NCBI GenBank assembly: GCA_020633655.1
Contig: JACKDF010000008.1
Location: 62,001 to 126,000, forward strand
Source of the DNA: Deferribacteres bacterium
Lineage (GTDB): Bacteria > Zhuqueibacterota > Zhuqueibacteria > Zhuqueibacterales > Geothermadaptataceae
Direction: 5' to 3'
DNA length: 64,000 nucleotides
This document shows, one piece after another, positions 36,387 through 45,811 of the stretch (its first letter is position 1; every line of letters starts with the position of its first letter). The notes under the pieces were generated by a model. It was not told the origin of the DNA. It did not search any database and worked only from the letters and a program-made list of their open reading frames with translations. The translations under genes and the position numbers were made by a program.

Positions 36387-37169
36387 ATGGGACTCTATAC
36401 AGAAGCTTTTAAAAAAGCACAAGATGACGGAAGATTTGATTCATCTTTCCACGGGAACAATGTATTTGCTGAAAATTTGAACACTGCTTTGCCGGTCAAA
36501 AGAAGCCAATACACAGTTGCAAGCACATTATCTGTAGGAAACTACCAGGCGATTGGCAGGCTACATGAAAAAATTGAGTATCTTCTCCCCACCGGCGCAT
36601 CGCGCGTCATAGCATTTTGTGGATGCAGTGGGAATGAAGGAACATCTGCAGTTGCACACAATTTGTCAGCGTACTATGCACAACATGCAAATCACAAATC
36701 TGTGTCTATCCCAAACTCCGGCAAAAGCGTACCACACAATATATTGCTCATCGATTGTAATCTACATTCGCCTCAGCAGCATACATATTTCAATCAGAAG
36801 GCACAGCATGGGCTTGCGGAAATTATCGAGACCAACGCACCTTTGAGTCGTTCCACGTCCTGGATTGTGCCAATGCAATATGGTTTTATTTCTGCGGGGC
36901 GCCCAAAGAGTTCGATCTCCGGCATATTTAAAAGCGATAAAGTGCAAAATCTGCTTAAAAAAGCCAAGGAGGCATTTACAACTATTATTCTCGATTTTGC
37001 AGCAATAACTATCCACCCGGATATCATTCCCCTGCTCTCACGAATCGACGGTGTAATGCTTGTATGTAAAGAGAAACACACAAAGCAGGAAAGCGTTCTT
37101 CGAGCACAAAAAATCATAGAACAACGCAACGGCAAATTGCTTGGCTTGATAATCAACACAAACCAGTAA
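36387..37169 (+). CDS. CpsD/CapB-like BY-kinase homologue with degenerate P-loop
   Basis: The 260-residue protein resembles the cytoplasmic half of bacterial tyrosine kinases of capsule systems. A YQAIGRLHEKIEYLLP segment (53-68) precedes the nucleotide-binding fold. The Walker A region reads GCSGNEGTSAVAHNLS (79-94), where the usual G-E-G-K-(S/T) lysine is replaced by Thr86. Walker A' is NILLIDCNLHSPQQH and a Walker B-like IILDFAAI follows. There is no Tyr-rich tail (it ends LIINTNQ). EGTS variants occur in some CpsD-like proteins, so ATP binding may be altered rather than lost. It likely partners Wzz in controlling polymer length. Kinase activity is doubtful. Confidence 0.78.
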   Translation: MGLYTEAFKKAQDDGRFDSSFHGNNVFAENLNTALPVKRSQYTVASTLSVGNYQAIGRLHEKIEYLLPTGASRVIAFCGCSGNEGTSAVAHNLSAYYAQHANHKSVSIPNSGKSVPHNILLIDCNLHSPQQHTYFNQKAQHGLAEIIETNAPLSRSTSWIVPMQYGFISAGRPKSSISGIFKSDKVQNLLKKAKEAFTTIILDFAAITIHPDIIPLLSRIDGVMLVCKEKHTKQESVLRAQKIIEQRNGKLLGLIINTNQ

Positions 37170-37170
37170 C

Positions 37171-38544
37171 GTGACATATTTAAATCAACAAACCAAGGAG
37201 CGCCAAGATGCTCATAATTTAATTTACATCATAGTTCTTGGTTTATCTTTTCGGTTTATTCTTTTCTATTTACTCTCCCACAACTGGTCATTTGCCTATT
37301 TTGCCGATTCGCAATATTACATCTCACTTGCTGAAGAATTAAATAATCACTTACGCTTTTCGAGTCTGTTACGCACGCCGGGCTATCCCGCCTTTTTAGC
37401 ATTTATATTCCTGTTTTCCAAATCAACATCGCTGATTTTATTTTTTCAAATACTTTTTGACTGTGGGTCAATAGTGTTGATTTATCTAATTTCGCAACGT
37501 TTTGTATCCATAAAATATGCTCAATTCACCGCGTTGGTTTACGCAATAAATCCGCTTTTGGCCATTTATACAACAGTCGTTTTATCAGAGACATTGTTCG
37601 TTTTTTTTCTTCTGGCGTCATTGTTATTTCTTCTAAATTATCCACACGGCAACCATAAATCAAAACTCATTTACAGCAGCATACTTCTGGGATTGGCAAC
37701 GCTCATCAAACCAGTCTCTTTGTATTTAACAGTCATTTTTATTTTGTTTATCTTGTTCAATAAAGGCAACCGAAAATCATTTCTCTCTCCCGCACTTTCT
37801 TTCATTGCCCCATTTTCAATTATGATTTTTGCCTGGATGACCTATAACTATACAACAAAAGGATATTTTGTTTTCTCTACCTCTGCGGCAACAAATGTGA
37901 TTGGACGCCACGCAGTCTATGCCCTTTCCTCAAGTCAAGATATCACAATCGAGGCCGCGGAACAGCAACTTTTCGATTCGATGCTTGAAAGTTCATTAGC
38001 TGATTCAAATTCTTTTTCGAATTGGAACGAGAATCCCACATTTCTAAAGGAAAACCTTGATTTTGCCCAGGAGATGATTTTGACACATTGGAAAGGCTAT
38101 GCAACGTCGTACACAATTGGCTTAATGCGTACGGTTTTCTCGCCACCCGTAGGCCTTTCCATAGCTTCTCACTACTTTCCCGGCTCGACGAAAATTGATG
38201 AAGCGGACATTGGTGATGTGCAGAATACAGTTCTAAAGAGTCCAATACAGGTTAGCAGAAGTTTTAAGAAGCGATTGCAAAACATGTCATCCCCGGCCAT
38301 TGTGTTTTTTATGTTTGGTATAACATACATGTTTGGTTTATATCATGTTTTCTTTCGGCCTGTACTTTGGCAAAGATCCAATCTCCGTGAAATCTGGATT
38401 TTAATTGCAACAATATTATACTTCATCGTTGTGACAGGACCAATGGGACATGCGCGTTTCCGAGTGCCAATCGAACCTTTTCTTATAATTCTCTTTTCCT
38501 ATACGCTTTATAAAGCCGCACGAAGGACACTGGATGACGGCTAA
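37171..38544 (+). CDS. GT39/ArnT-like membrane glycosyltransferase
   Basis: The 457-residue protein starts at GTG 37171, one base after the previous stop. About ten hydrophobic helices are visible. The first periplasmic loop contains ADSQYYISLAEEL (about 47-59), with the acidic residue expected for polyprenol-sugar-using transferases of the GT-C fold, followed by RTPGYPAFLAF. Dolichol/undecaprenol-phosphate-linked sugars are the usual donors. Its job here is probably to decorate the exopolysaccharide or a secreted protein at the periplasmic face. It overlaps the next gene by 11 bp. Confidence 0.75.
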   Translation: MTYLNQQTKERQDAHNLIYIIVLGLSFRFILFYLLSHNWSFAYFADSQYYISLAEELNNHLRFSSLLRTPGYPAFLAFIFLFSKSTSLILFFQILFDCGSIVLIYLISQRFVSIKYAQFTALVYAINPLLAIYTTVVLSETLFVFFLLASLLFLLNYPHGNHKSKLIYSSILLGLATLIKPVSLYLTVIFILFILFNKGNRKSFLSPALSFIAPFSIMIFAWMTYNYTTKGYFVFSTSAATNVIGRHAVYALSSSQDITIEAAEQQLFDSMLESSLADSNSFSNWNENPTFLKENLDFAQEMILTHWKGYATSYTIGLMRTVFSPPVGLSIASHYFPGSTKIDEADIGDVQNTVLKSPIQVSRSFKKRLQNMSSPAIVFFMFGITYMFGLYHVFFRPVLWQRSNLREIWILIATILYFIVVTGPMGHARFRVPIEPFLIILFSYTLYKAARRTLDDG

Positions 38545-39856
38545 AAAAATCATTCTGGGATACATTGCCTTACGGCCGGTCCTAGCAACCATGTATAACA
38601 TCAATATTGCTGGCGGATTTAATGTACTCGAAATAAGCGGTTTACTCTTTCCAGTGTTTTTGTTTGGTTATTGGGCAGTAAAAAATTTTCCCATCGAGAA
38701 TAGAAATTTAACCCTGTTTTTTATGCTGGTTATTCTCTGGGTAGCCTTCAGCGGTCTCATAACTTCATTCAACGATCGCCATATTTATGATTTTGCATCA
38801 CTTGCACCGCTGGTACGTATTCTTAATGGTTTTGCAGTTTTTCTCGTTTTTCCGTTAGTGTTTAAAACACGTGAAGACTTTCGACAACTCCTGCTTGTTT
38901 TTATCATTGGATCCATTTTTCCATTATTACAGGGAACTCTACAGGCGCTGGGAATCAGTTTAGGCGGTCTGTTACAGTCCTCTGCAAGCCGGCATGAGAC
39001 TTATGCTACAAAATATATTATTTACTATGGCATGTATTACAAAAACGATGGCTACATCATGGCGAGTCTCTTTGGGAGCCTCGCTGCCATGTTCTTCATT
39101 TTTTACAACCGGAAAAACAAAGAACAAACTCCAATGATTTTGTATGTTCTTCTTTCCTTTTACTTTATCGTGGCGACCCTGACGCTTGGCAGAACATTAT
39201 TCTTTATTTTATTTCTGCTTTATGTGGGATTGTTCCATAAATATATTATTCGTCCCTACGGATTAATCATCCTCGGTATCGTGACTGTAATCGCTTTAAT
39301 GACGCCTTATGTTCAGGACAGGTACGATTCAATTATGACCCGATCTCAGCAGGAATTCGGTTCACTGTCCGGAGAGAGAAAAAGCCGGGAAGCCTTTAAT
39401 GGACGGATGGGTTTGTGGCAACGTAAATTGGCGATCTATGCAAAAAAACCGATACTCGAAAAACTTGTTGGCAGCGGGACGATTCGAATAGGTAAACACA
39501 GCGATTATGTGAGTTGGTATTTGGCCTATGGCATCATTGGATTTTTATTTTATATCCTTTTGTGGAGCTGGCTGCTTATTCGTGCACTCCGCCTGTATTT
39601 ATTAAGTAAATCATACGGAAATCCATTTTATGCATCTGCCGCATTATTAGCCATTTTCAGTATTGCAGCCTGGATACTTACAGCAGTCACGTTCAATCCA
39701 TCAAATTATCCGGATTACGCCTACTTTATTCTTGGGACAACAGCAATAACTTTCTCATTGGGAAAACAGCACTTTGGTAAAAATAATATTTCTCGGCCCG
39801 ACTCCACCTCCTTTTATGGGCCCGAGCATAGCCACCGAAATTATTTTACAATCTGA
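38534..39856 (+). CDS. O-antigen ligase/polymerase-like membrane protein (Wzy/WaaL type)
   Basis: The 440-residue protein has about 11 hydrophobic helices and a large periplasmic loop near 255-325 containing SGERKSREAFNGRMGLWQRKL and GSGTIRIGKHSDYVSWYLAYGIIGF. This corresponds to the Wzy_C region with the conserved Arg/His, where lipid-linked repeat units are joined. In a locus with Wzz and Wza it is more likely the polymerase than a lipopolysaccharide ligase. It overlaps the preceding gene by 11 bp and the following glycosyltransferase by 83 bp; the last 28 residues share DNA with that gene's catalytic N-terminus. Confidence 0.8.
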   Translation: MTAKKIILGYIALRPVLATMYNINIAGGFNVLEISGLLFPVFLFGYWAVKNFPIENRNLTLFFMLVILWVAFSGLITSFNDRHIYDFASLAPLVRILNGFAVFLVFPLVFKTREDFRQLLLVFIIGSIFPLLQGTLQALGISLGGLLQSSASRHETYATKYIIYYGMYYKNDGYIMASLFGSLAAMFFIFYNRKNKEQTPMILYVLLSFYFIVATLTLGRTLFFILFLLYVGLFHKYIIRPYGLIILGIVTVIALMTPYVQDRYDSIMTRSQQEFGSLSGERKSREAFNGRMGLWQRKLAIYAKKPILEKLVGSGTIRIGKHSDYVSWYLAYGIIGFLFYILLWSWLLIRALRLYLLSKSYGNPFYASAALLAIFSIAAWILTAVTFNPSNYPDYAYFILGTTAITFSLGKQHFGKNNISRPDSTSFYGPEHSHRNYFTI

Positions 39857-40907
39857 ACTTAAAAACAAATTTAATCTCATCCATCTCGATACATCAGACA
39901 GACGCGATTTAAACTACCTGGGCAGCATCGATTTTCGGAATATTTTTCTGGCACTAAAACAGTACAGCATGCTTCTCGGCAAAATAGTGCGGTACTGGCC
40001 GGATATTGTTTACATTCCATTAAGCCAAACGACGATAGGTTATTTACGCGATGCGGGATTTATTCTTATTGCCAAAATATTTCGTAGAAAAGTAATTTGT
40101 CACCTTCGTGGTGGTAATTTTCGAAACTGGTATCATGCGACTGCCTCCCCGCTGCGGTGGTTCGTACGAATTGTCCACAGTTTTGTCGATGGTCAGGTTG
40201 TCCTGGGAGAATGCCTGAAACCACTTTTCAAGAATATCGTTCCAAGCCACAAAATCTATGTCATTCCAAATGCCGCGAATTACAACCTTCCAGCCGCAGA
40301 ATCAAAGGACAAATTTGGTATACTTTTTCTTGCAAATTTTATCCGCTCTAAGGGTATACTCGATGTGTTATATGCGGTACCGATGGTATTAAGCAAACAT
40401 CCGGAGGTTGAATTTGTCTTTGCCGGAAACTGGCGCGATGCGGAGGTACAAAAGCAATTTGAACAGTTTGCAATCCAAAATCCAGATATGCCCGTAAGCG
40501 TTGCCGGTCCGCAAAATAAAGAGCAAAAATTAACCTTGTTAAAGTCTGCAAAATTGTTTGTTTTCCCTACATACTATCCAGCAGAAGGTCATCCATGGGT
40601 GCTTGTCGAGGCACTTGCTGCAGGTTTACCGATTATTAGCACCGATCATGCAGCTATTAAAGAGACAGTTCTGAATAATAGAAATGGCTATCTGGTTGAG
40701 CCGCGTAATTCGACACAAATTGCAAATAAAATCAATTATTTAATTGAACATCCGAAAATACGTGAAGAGATGGCCTCAGTCAGTCGTAAACATTACGAAA
40801 AAAATTTCACGGAAGAACATTTAGTAAAAAATTTCACGTATTGTTTTAATTCAGTTTTAGGAAGAAACAAAGATGAAACAACTCCTGCAAAACAGCAAAT
40901 CCGGTGA
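39774..40907 (+). CDS. GT4-family glycosyltransferase
   Basis: The 377-residue cytoplasmic GT-B enzyme begins with KIIFLGPTPPPFMGPSIAT, the first strand and glycine-rich acceptor loop. This requires the TTG start at 39774 rather than the internal ATG at 39816; GGGAAAA just upstream is a weak ribosome-binding site. The donor-binding half contains FLANFIRSKGILDVL, FVFPTYYPAEGHPWVLVEALAAGLPII (the GT4 E-x7-E region) and NGYLVEP. It transfers a sugar from a nucleotide donor to the lipid-linked repeat unit. The 83-bp overlap with the upstream gene indicates strong translational coupling. Confidence 0.85.
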   Translation: MVKIIFLGPTPPPFMGPSIATEIILQSELKNKFNLIHLDTSDRRDLNYLGSIDFRNIFLALKQYSMLLGKIVRYWPDIVYIPLSQTTIGYLRDAGFILIAKIFRRKVICHLRGGNFRNWYHATASPLRWFVRIVHSFVDGQVVLGECLKPLFKNIVPSHKIYVIPNAANYNLPAAESKDKFGILFLANFIRSKGILDVLYAVPMVLSKHPEVEFVFAGNWRDAEVQKQFEQFAIQNPDMPVSVAGPQNKEQKLTLLKSAKLFVFPTYYPAEGHPWVLVEALAAGLPIISTDHAAIKETVLNNRNGYLVEPRNSTQIANKINYLIEHPKIREEMASVSRKHYEKNFTEEHLVKNFTYCFNSVLGRNKDETTPAKQQIR

Positions 40908-43083
40908 ATTTTCCATACCCGACATCCCCATCCCCCAATGTCAGCCCAACGGTGTGCTCGTACAGACGGCATTCAGCTTAATCAGTGCCGGTACAGAAAA
41001 AAGCTCTGTTTCAACGGCAAAAGCCTCGATGGTTGGCAAAGCAAAATCGCGTCCGGATCTTGTGGCAAAAGTCATTGATCAGATAAAAAAGCAAGGCATC
41101 GTTGAAACATACAAGCTTGTAAAAGATCGCCTCGATGCCCCCATGCAGCTGGGATACTCCAGCGCGGGAATCGTCATCGATGTGGGCGACAATGTCAGTG
41201 ATTTGGTTGTTGGAGATCGTGTTGCATGCGCTGGCGGTGGTTATGCATCGCATGCCGAAGTTAACTATATTCCACGCAATCTCGTTGCAAAAATACCGGA
41301 AAATTTATCTTTTGAAAATGCTGCTTATGGCACGCTTGGCGCAATCGCCATGCAGGGTATTCGTCAGGCGGGCGTTACTGTTGGCGAAACTGTTGCTGTT
41401 ATTGGTTTGGGTTTGCTGGGACAAATTTCTGTTCAAATTCTGAAAGCAGCAGGTTGTCGCGTAATCGGTCTTGATATATCAGAATATGCACTCAAAATTG
41501 CTGGCAAAAAGACCACAGATTCTAACAACAATGAATCAAGTACCATTAACGCAAACAAAGCCGATTTAGTTGTCAATTCCACCTCCGGTGACGTTGCCGC
41601 GCAGGTAGCCAAATTTACAAACGGATTTGGCGTTGATAAAGTCGTCGTAACCGCAGCGACAAAAGATAACGCTCCTCTGCTTCAGGCTGGCAGTATTATT
41701 CGGGATCGCGGAACTATTGTCGTCGTTGGTGCGGTGCCGGTGAATATCCCACGTTCTCCATTTTATGAGAAAGAAGTCGAATTAAAATTTTCGCGTTCCT
41801 ACGGTCCGGGCCGCTACGATGCCAATTATGAGGAAAAAGGTCGCGATTACCCGATAGGGTACGTTCGCTGGACTGAGAATCGTAATATTGAATCCTTCCT
41901 GCAACTAATTGCTGATGGCAAAATTGATGTGTCGGGCATCACAACACACGCGTTCCCCCTGGAAAAGGCACCTGAAGCCTATAAAATGATTCTTGAGCGC
42001 AGTGAACCATTTCTTGGTATTTTACTGGATTACAAACTTGAAAAAGCCGTATCAAAAACGCAGGAAAATTTATTTGTAAATTCAAAATCGCAAACAGAAG
42101 AGAGCCAGATAAACATTGGCTTCGTCGGTCTTGGAAAATTTGCCCAGTCCTTCCTGTTACCCGGATTGAAATCCTCTTCAGGTGTCAATTTGCAAACCGT
42201 TATTAATGCAACTGGGGTGAGCGCGAATGCTGCAATGGAACGCAACAACTTCTCCAGCTGTGGCAGTGATGCGGAACAAATCTTCTCAAATGGCAAAATC
42301 GATACGGTCTTTATCGCCTCACGGCATGATTCGCACGCACAGTTGGTTATTAAATCATTACAAGCGAATAAACACACTTTTGTTGAAAAGCCGTTGTGTT
42401 TGAAGCAAGATGAACTACGCTCCATTCGTGAAGCCTACGAACAAGGCGAGAAATTAAAATTGATGGTTGGTTACAATCGACGTTTCGCACCGCTCTCTAT
42501 AGCTCTGAAAAAAGCTTTAAGTTCGCATAGCCGTCCCATGAGCATATTTTACCGCGTGAATACAGGAATGATACCTGCAGACCACTGGACGAATGACCCG
42601 GAAATTGGTGGTGGTCGTATCCTTGGCGAAGTCTGCCATTTTATTGATTATTCTATCTTTCTCGCAGCGTCAAAAGTTGTTCGTGTCCAGGCAAATGCCA
42701 TTAATTACAACCAAAAAGATATACCGAACCAAAACTCTGTCGCAATAAATTTAGCATTTGAAAATGGTGCCATTGCCACGATTCATTATTTGTGCGACGG
42801 CGACCGCTCTGTTCCAAAGGAATGGATCGAAGTTATGGGGGATAATAAAACATATCAGATCAACGATTTTCGCAATGGATTCAGTTATTCTGGCGGTACA
42901 AAGACAAAAATGACCGGCGGTGGCAGACAAGATAAAGGTCACGCAAACGAAATTGCTGCATTCATCGAATCGTTGAAAAGTGGGACAGAAGCACCGATAT
43001 CATCGCAGGATATTTTTCACGGCATGGATGTTACCTTTGCCGTATTACAATCGATACGAAACGGACAGGTCATTAATTTATAA
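40873..43083 (+). CDS. Bi-domain oxidoreductase: zinc-type alcohol dehydrogenase fused to Gfo/Idh/MocA
   Basis: The 736-residue fusion has an MDR/alcohol-dehydrogenase-like half (about 1-385). Its Rossmann motif is AVIGLGLLGQISVQILKAAG (about 176-195), and SYGPGRYDANYEEKGRDYPIGYVRW is typical of this fused family. A Gfo/Idh/MocA half follows (about 410-736) with INIGFVGLGKFAQSFLLPGL, TFVEKPLCLKQDEL carrying the EKP motif, and the GGGRILGEVCHFIDY sugar-binding stretch. Such fusions occur in exopolysaccharide and glycosaminoglycan loci and are thought to oxidise or epimerise nucleotide sugars; the substrate is not known. It starts inside the previous gene (35-bp overlap). Confidence 0.87.
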   Translation: MKQLLQNSKSGEFSIPDIPIPQCQPNGVLVQTAFSLISAGTEKSSVSTAKASMVGKAKSRPDLVAKVIDQIKKQGIVETYKLVKDRLDAPMQLGYSSAGIVIDVGDNVSDLVVGDRVACAGGGYASHAEVNYIPRNLVAKIPENLSFENAAYGTLGAIAMQGIRQAGVTVGETVAVIGLGLLGQISVQILKAAGCRVIGLDISEYALKIAGKKTTDSNNNESSTINANKADLVVNSTSGDVAAQVAKFTNGFGVDKVVVTAATKDNAPLLQAGSIIRDRGTIVVVGAVPVNIPRSPFYEKEVELKFSRSYGPGRYDANYEEKGRDYPIGYVRWTENRNIESFLQLIADGKIDVSGITTHAFPLEKAPEAYKMILERSEPFLGILLDYKLEKAVSKTQENLFVNSKSQTEESQINIGFVGLGKFAQSFLLPGLKSSSGVNLQTVINATGVSANAAMERNNFSSCGSDAEQIFSNGKIDTVFIASRHDSHAQLVIKSLQANKHTFVEKPLCLKQDELRSIREAYEQGEKLKLMVGYNRRFAPLSIALKKALSSHSRPMSIFYRVNTGMIPADHWTNDPEIGGGRILGEVCHFIDYSIFLAASKVVRVQANAINYNQKDIPNQNSVAINLAFENGAIATIHYLCDGDRSVPKEWIEVMGDNKTYQINDFRNGFSYSGGTKTKMTGGGRQDKGHANEIAAFIESLKSGTEAPISSQDIFHGMDVTFAVLQSIRNGQVINL

Positions 43084-43096
43084 AGAAAATCAAAAA

Positions 43097-44428
43097 ATGC
43101 AGGATGCAACCAATTACGAATCGTGGGGACGATTTCCAAAAGTAACACATAATCGTTGTTTTTTCCCCAGAAACCCGGATGAAACAAGCCATTTTCTCCA
43201 ATCAAATAATGCCAGTTTTTTGCCTCGTGGCGCAGGCAGAAGTTATGGTGATGTATGTTTGAACGCTGGCGCCTATCTCATTTCGAGCCAACACCAAAAC
43301 AAATTCAAGTCCTTTGATAATGAAAGTGGAATTCTGCGCTGTGAAAGCGGCGTCACAATTTCCGACATTATTCAGTCATTTCTTCCGCTAGGATGGTTCC
43401 CCCCGATTGTTCCGGGAACCAAATTCGTTACCATAGGCGGTGCAATTGCTAATGATATTCATGGCAAAAATCACCACAGATATGGAAATTTTAGTCGATG
43501 TGTTGAAAAATTGGCACTACTTCGTTCTGATGGAGAAATAACGGTATGTGACCGCAACCAAAACAGTGACGTGTTTTACGCAACCATTGGTGGGCTGGGT
43601 TTAACCGGATTTATTCTATGGGCGGAGATTAAATTGCGTAAACTGGTAAGTCCACGCATTGTGAGTGAATCGATAGTTATGCACAATATCGATGATTTCT
43701 GGCAAATCTCGCAGGACGCGAATGAAAATTACGAATACACCGTTGCCTGGATTGACACCACACGTCGGACGAAAAATATGGGACGTGGCATTTTTTATCG
43801 CGGCAATCATGAGGAAGTGAAAAAGGATGCATTATTAAAAACAAGCCTACATCATCGCAGTGTTTCAGTGCCTTTTAATATGCCGGAAATATTATTGAAT
43901 TTCCGTAGTATTCAACTCTTCAATGAATTTTTTTTACTAAAAGAATCACATCATGAATCGAGGCGGACCATAAACTACAATAGCTTCTTTTTCCCTCTTG
44001 ATTCCGTTCACCATTGGAATCGTATGTACGGGAAAAGAGGACTGATCCAGTGGCAGTGTGTAATTCCGCATAGCAACCAGCACAAAGCTTTAAACCAGAT
44101 TTTAAACACAATATGTAACAGCAAGGTTGGATCCTTTTTAACCGTTTTAAAAGAGTTTGGCGAAATAAAATCTGAAGGTTTACTCTCCTTCCCAATGCAA
44201 GGCACAACTTTGGCACTCGATTTTCCTAATACCGGGCGGACAGTTCAACAGCTATGCACACAACTCCACGAGCTCGTCCTGCGTTTCGGCGGAAGAATCT
44301 ATCCTGCGAAGGACGCCTTGATGTCTGCCGAACATTTTCAGCAGTTCTACCCCAATTTTAGCAAATTTAAAGAATTTATCGATCCAAAATTTTCCTCTTC
44401 ATTTTATCGCAGGATAACGCAATTATGA
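43097..44428 (+). CDS. FAD-linked oxidoreductase, DprE1-like
   Basis: ATG 43097 begins the protein (MQDATNYESWGRF) 13 bp after the previous stop; an upstream in-frame start would overlap the fusion gene with unrelated residues. The 443-residue protein has the FAD PCMH fold: PRGAGRSYGD (43-52) and VTIGGAIANDIHGKNHH (111-127), the latter nearly the DprE1 signature with the flavin-contacting His. DprE1 oxidises decaprenylphosphoryl-ribose to the 2-keto form, and the next gene is the DprE2-like reductase. Together they suggest C2 epimerisation of a polyprenyl-phosphate pentose, giving arabinofuranose-type donors. The substrate is inferred from the pairing. Confidence 0.83.
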   Translation: MQDATNYESWGRFPKVTHNRCFFPRNPDETSHFLQSNNASFLPRGAGRSYGDVCLNAGAYLISSQHQNKFKSFDNESGILRCESGVTISDIIQSFLPLGWFPPIVPGTKFVTIGGAIANDIHGKNHHRYGNFSRCVEKLALLRSDGEITVCDRNQNSDVFYATIGGLGLTGFILWAEIKLRKLVSPRIVSESIVMHNIDDFWQISQDANENYEYTVAWIDTTRRTKNMGRGIFYRGNHEEVKKDALLKTSLHHRSVSVPFNMPEILLNFRSIQLFNEFFLLKESHHESRRTINYNSFFFPLDSVHHWNRMYGKRGLIQWQCVIPHSNQHKALNQILNTICNSKVGSFLTVLKEFGEIKSEGLLSFPMQGTTLALDFPNTGRTVQQLCTQLHELVLRFGGRIYPAKDALMSAEHFQQFYPNFSKFKEFIDPKFSSSFYRRITQL

Positions 44429-45171
44429 ATATCCCCAATCATCTGGCCGTCTTTGGAGCGACTTCGGAAATTGCCTGGGAAACGTGCAAACATTTTGCTG
44501 AACAAGGTGCACACCTTTATCTTTGTGCTCGCAAGGAAGATGATTTACAACGATTGGCCGATGACCTGCTTACACGTGGAGCACGAAGTGTGGCCTTCTG
44601 CCCTTTCGATGCAACAGAAGAAAAATCCATTGATTTAGCATGCTCAAAAATTCTCAATGAATTTCCACGTTGCGATGGTTTATACATTGCTCATGGTTTT
44701 CTGCCACCCAACGAAGACAATGCAATCGACCTGAATATTTACAGGACCACAATGCAAATTAATTACTTCAGTGTTGTGCAGATTCTTGAAAAATTCATCC
44801 CACATTTTATTAAGTTGAAATATGGTAAAATTGCGGTCATTAGTTCAGTTGCCGGTGAGCGAGGGAAAAAACGAAATGCAGCTTACAGTGCGGCCAAAGC
44901 AGCGTTAACAACTTTTTTATCGGGGTTAAGGCAAAAAACAAAGAACACGAACATTCAAGTCATAACCCTTAAACCGGGGACGGTGATAACGCCAATGACA
45001 GCTAATTTGCCACAAAATTTTCTTTTTACCCGTGCGGAAAAAGCCGGTAGACTTATCTATGATAGCTTTAAAAAGAAAAACGAAAACGTCTACATTCCGG
45101 GATTTTGGCGCTACATTATGCTCATTACACGAATCATTCCTGAAAAAATCTTTAAGCACCTTAATTTGTAA
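44425..45171 (+). CDS. Short-chain dehydrogenase, DprE2-like
   Basis: The 248-residue SDR has an N-terminal NAD(P) motif in the DprE2-type form (VFGATSEIAWETCKHF). The Ser-Tyr-Lys catalytic set lies in VISSVAGERGKKRNAAYSAAKAAL (Ser about 138, Tyr about 151, Lys about 155). It overlaps the DprE1-like gene by 4 bp (ATGA), so the two are made together. It should reduce the keto intermediate produced by its partner. A hydrophobic patch at the C-terminus (YIMLITRIIPEKIFKHLNL) may touch the membrane, where polyprenyl substrates lie. This ends the exopolysaccharide operon. Confidence 0.83.
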   Translation: MNIPNHLAVFGATSEIAWETCKHFAEQGAHLYLCARKEDDLQRLADDLLTRGARSVAFCPFDATEEKSIDLACSKILNEFPRCDGLYIAHGFLPPNEDNAIDLNIYRTTMQINYFSVVQILEKFIPHFIKLKYGKIAVISSVAGERGKKRNAAYSAAKAALTTFLSGLRQKTKNTNIQVITLKPGTVITPMTANLPQNFLFTRAEKAGRLIYDSFKKKNENVYIPGFWRYIMLITRIIPEKIFKHLNL

Positions 45172-45394
45172 CAATCTATCTTAAAACAAGCACACACTCC
45201 CCCACCCTGCATTTCGAATTATTTCAATTTTTTTTATAAAAAAAGATATGATAGGTGCCTTTTTTTTTGTATCTATTGGCTCCAATTTGAATGTGAAAAC
45301 GGTTTTACAACATATAATTTACCATTCAGATTTCTAATACCGATATATGTATTCATTCCAATTAATTTAAAGATATCCAAAGGGAGTTAATATA

Positions 45395-45811
45395 ATGATA
45401 AAACAAATAGATCATATCGGCATTGCTGTAAATTCACTCGAAGAACAGCTGCCTTTCTACCGCGATGTTTTGCAATTAAAATTCCTCGGTTTTGAGGAAG
45501 TTGAAGAACAAAAAGTTAAAGTTGCCATGCTGCAAGTCGGTGAAGTAAAAATAGAGCTTCTCCAGCCGTCTTCCGAGGACAGCCCCATCGCTAAATTTAT
45601 TGCAAAAAAAGGCGAAGGCATGCACCATATCGCCTATCGAACGGAGGACATTGATGTACAATTAAGTGACCTTCAGGAAAAAGAAATTGCCTTAATAGAT
45701 ACTGAAGCACGAAACGGGGCGCATGGTATGAGAATCGCTTTCATTCATCCCAAGTCATCGGGGCGTGTATTAAGTGAACTTTGCCAGGTGAATGGAGGTG
45801 GACATGAGTAG
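45395..45811 (+). CDS. mce: Methylmalonyl-CoA epimerase
   Basis: The 138-residue protein has the glyoxalase/VOC fold in the form typical of methylmalonyl-CoA epimerase: IDHIGIAV (metal-binding His7), GMHHIAYRTEDID (second His) and GRVLSELCQ (metal-binding Glu). It interconverts the (R) and (S) forms of methylmalonyl-CoA, linking methylmalonyl-CoA mutase to the decarboxylase encoded next. AGGGAG lies 8 bases before ATG 45395. It overlaps the carboxyltransferase gene by 8 bp. Confidence 0.93.
   Translation: MIKQIDHIGIAVNSLEEQLPFYRDVLQLKFLGFEEVEEQKVKVAMLQVGEVKIELLQPSSEDSPIAKFIAKKGEGMHHIAYRTEDIDVQLSDLQEKEIALIDTEARNGAHGMRIAFIHPKSSGRVLSELCQVNGGGHE

Noticed and set aside
45210..45270. A-rich and T-rich runs after the DprE2-like gene as a terminator
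   Set aside because: No stable G/C stem is formed, only A/T runs, so I do not call it.
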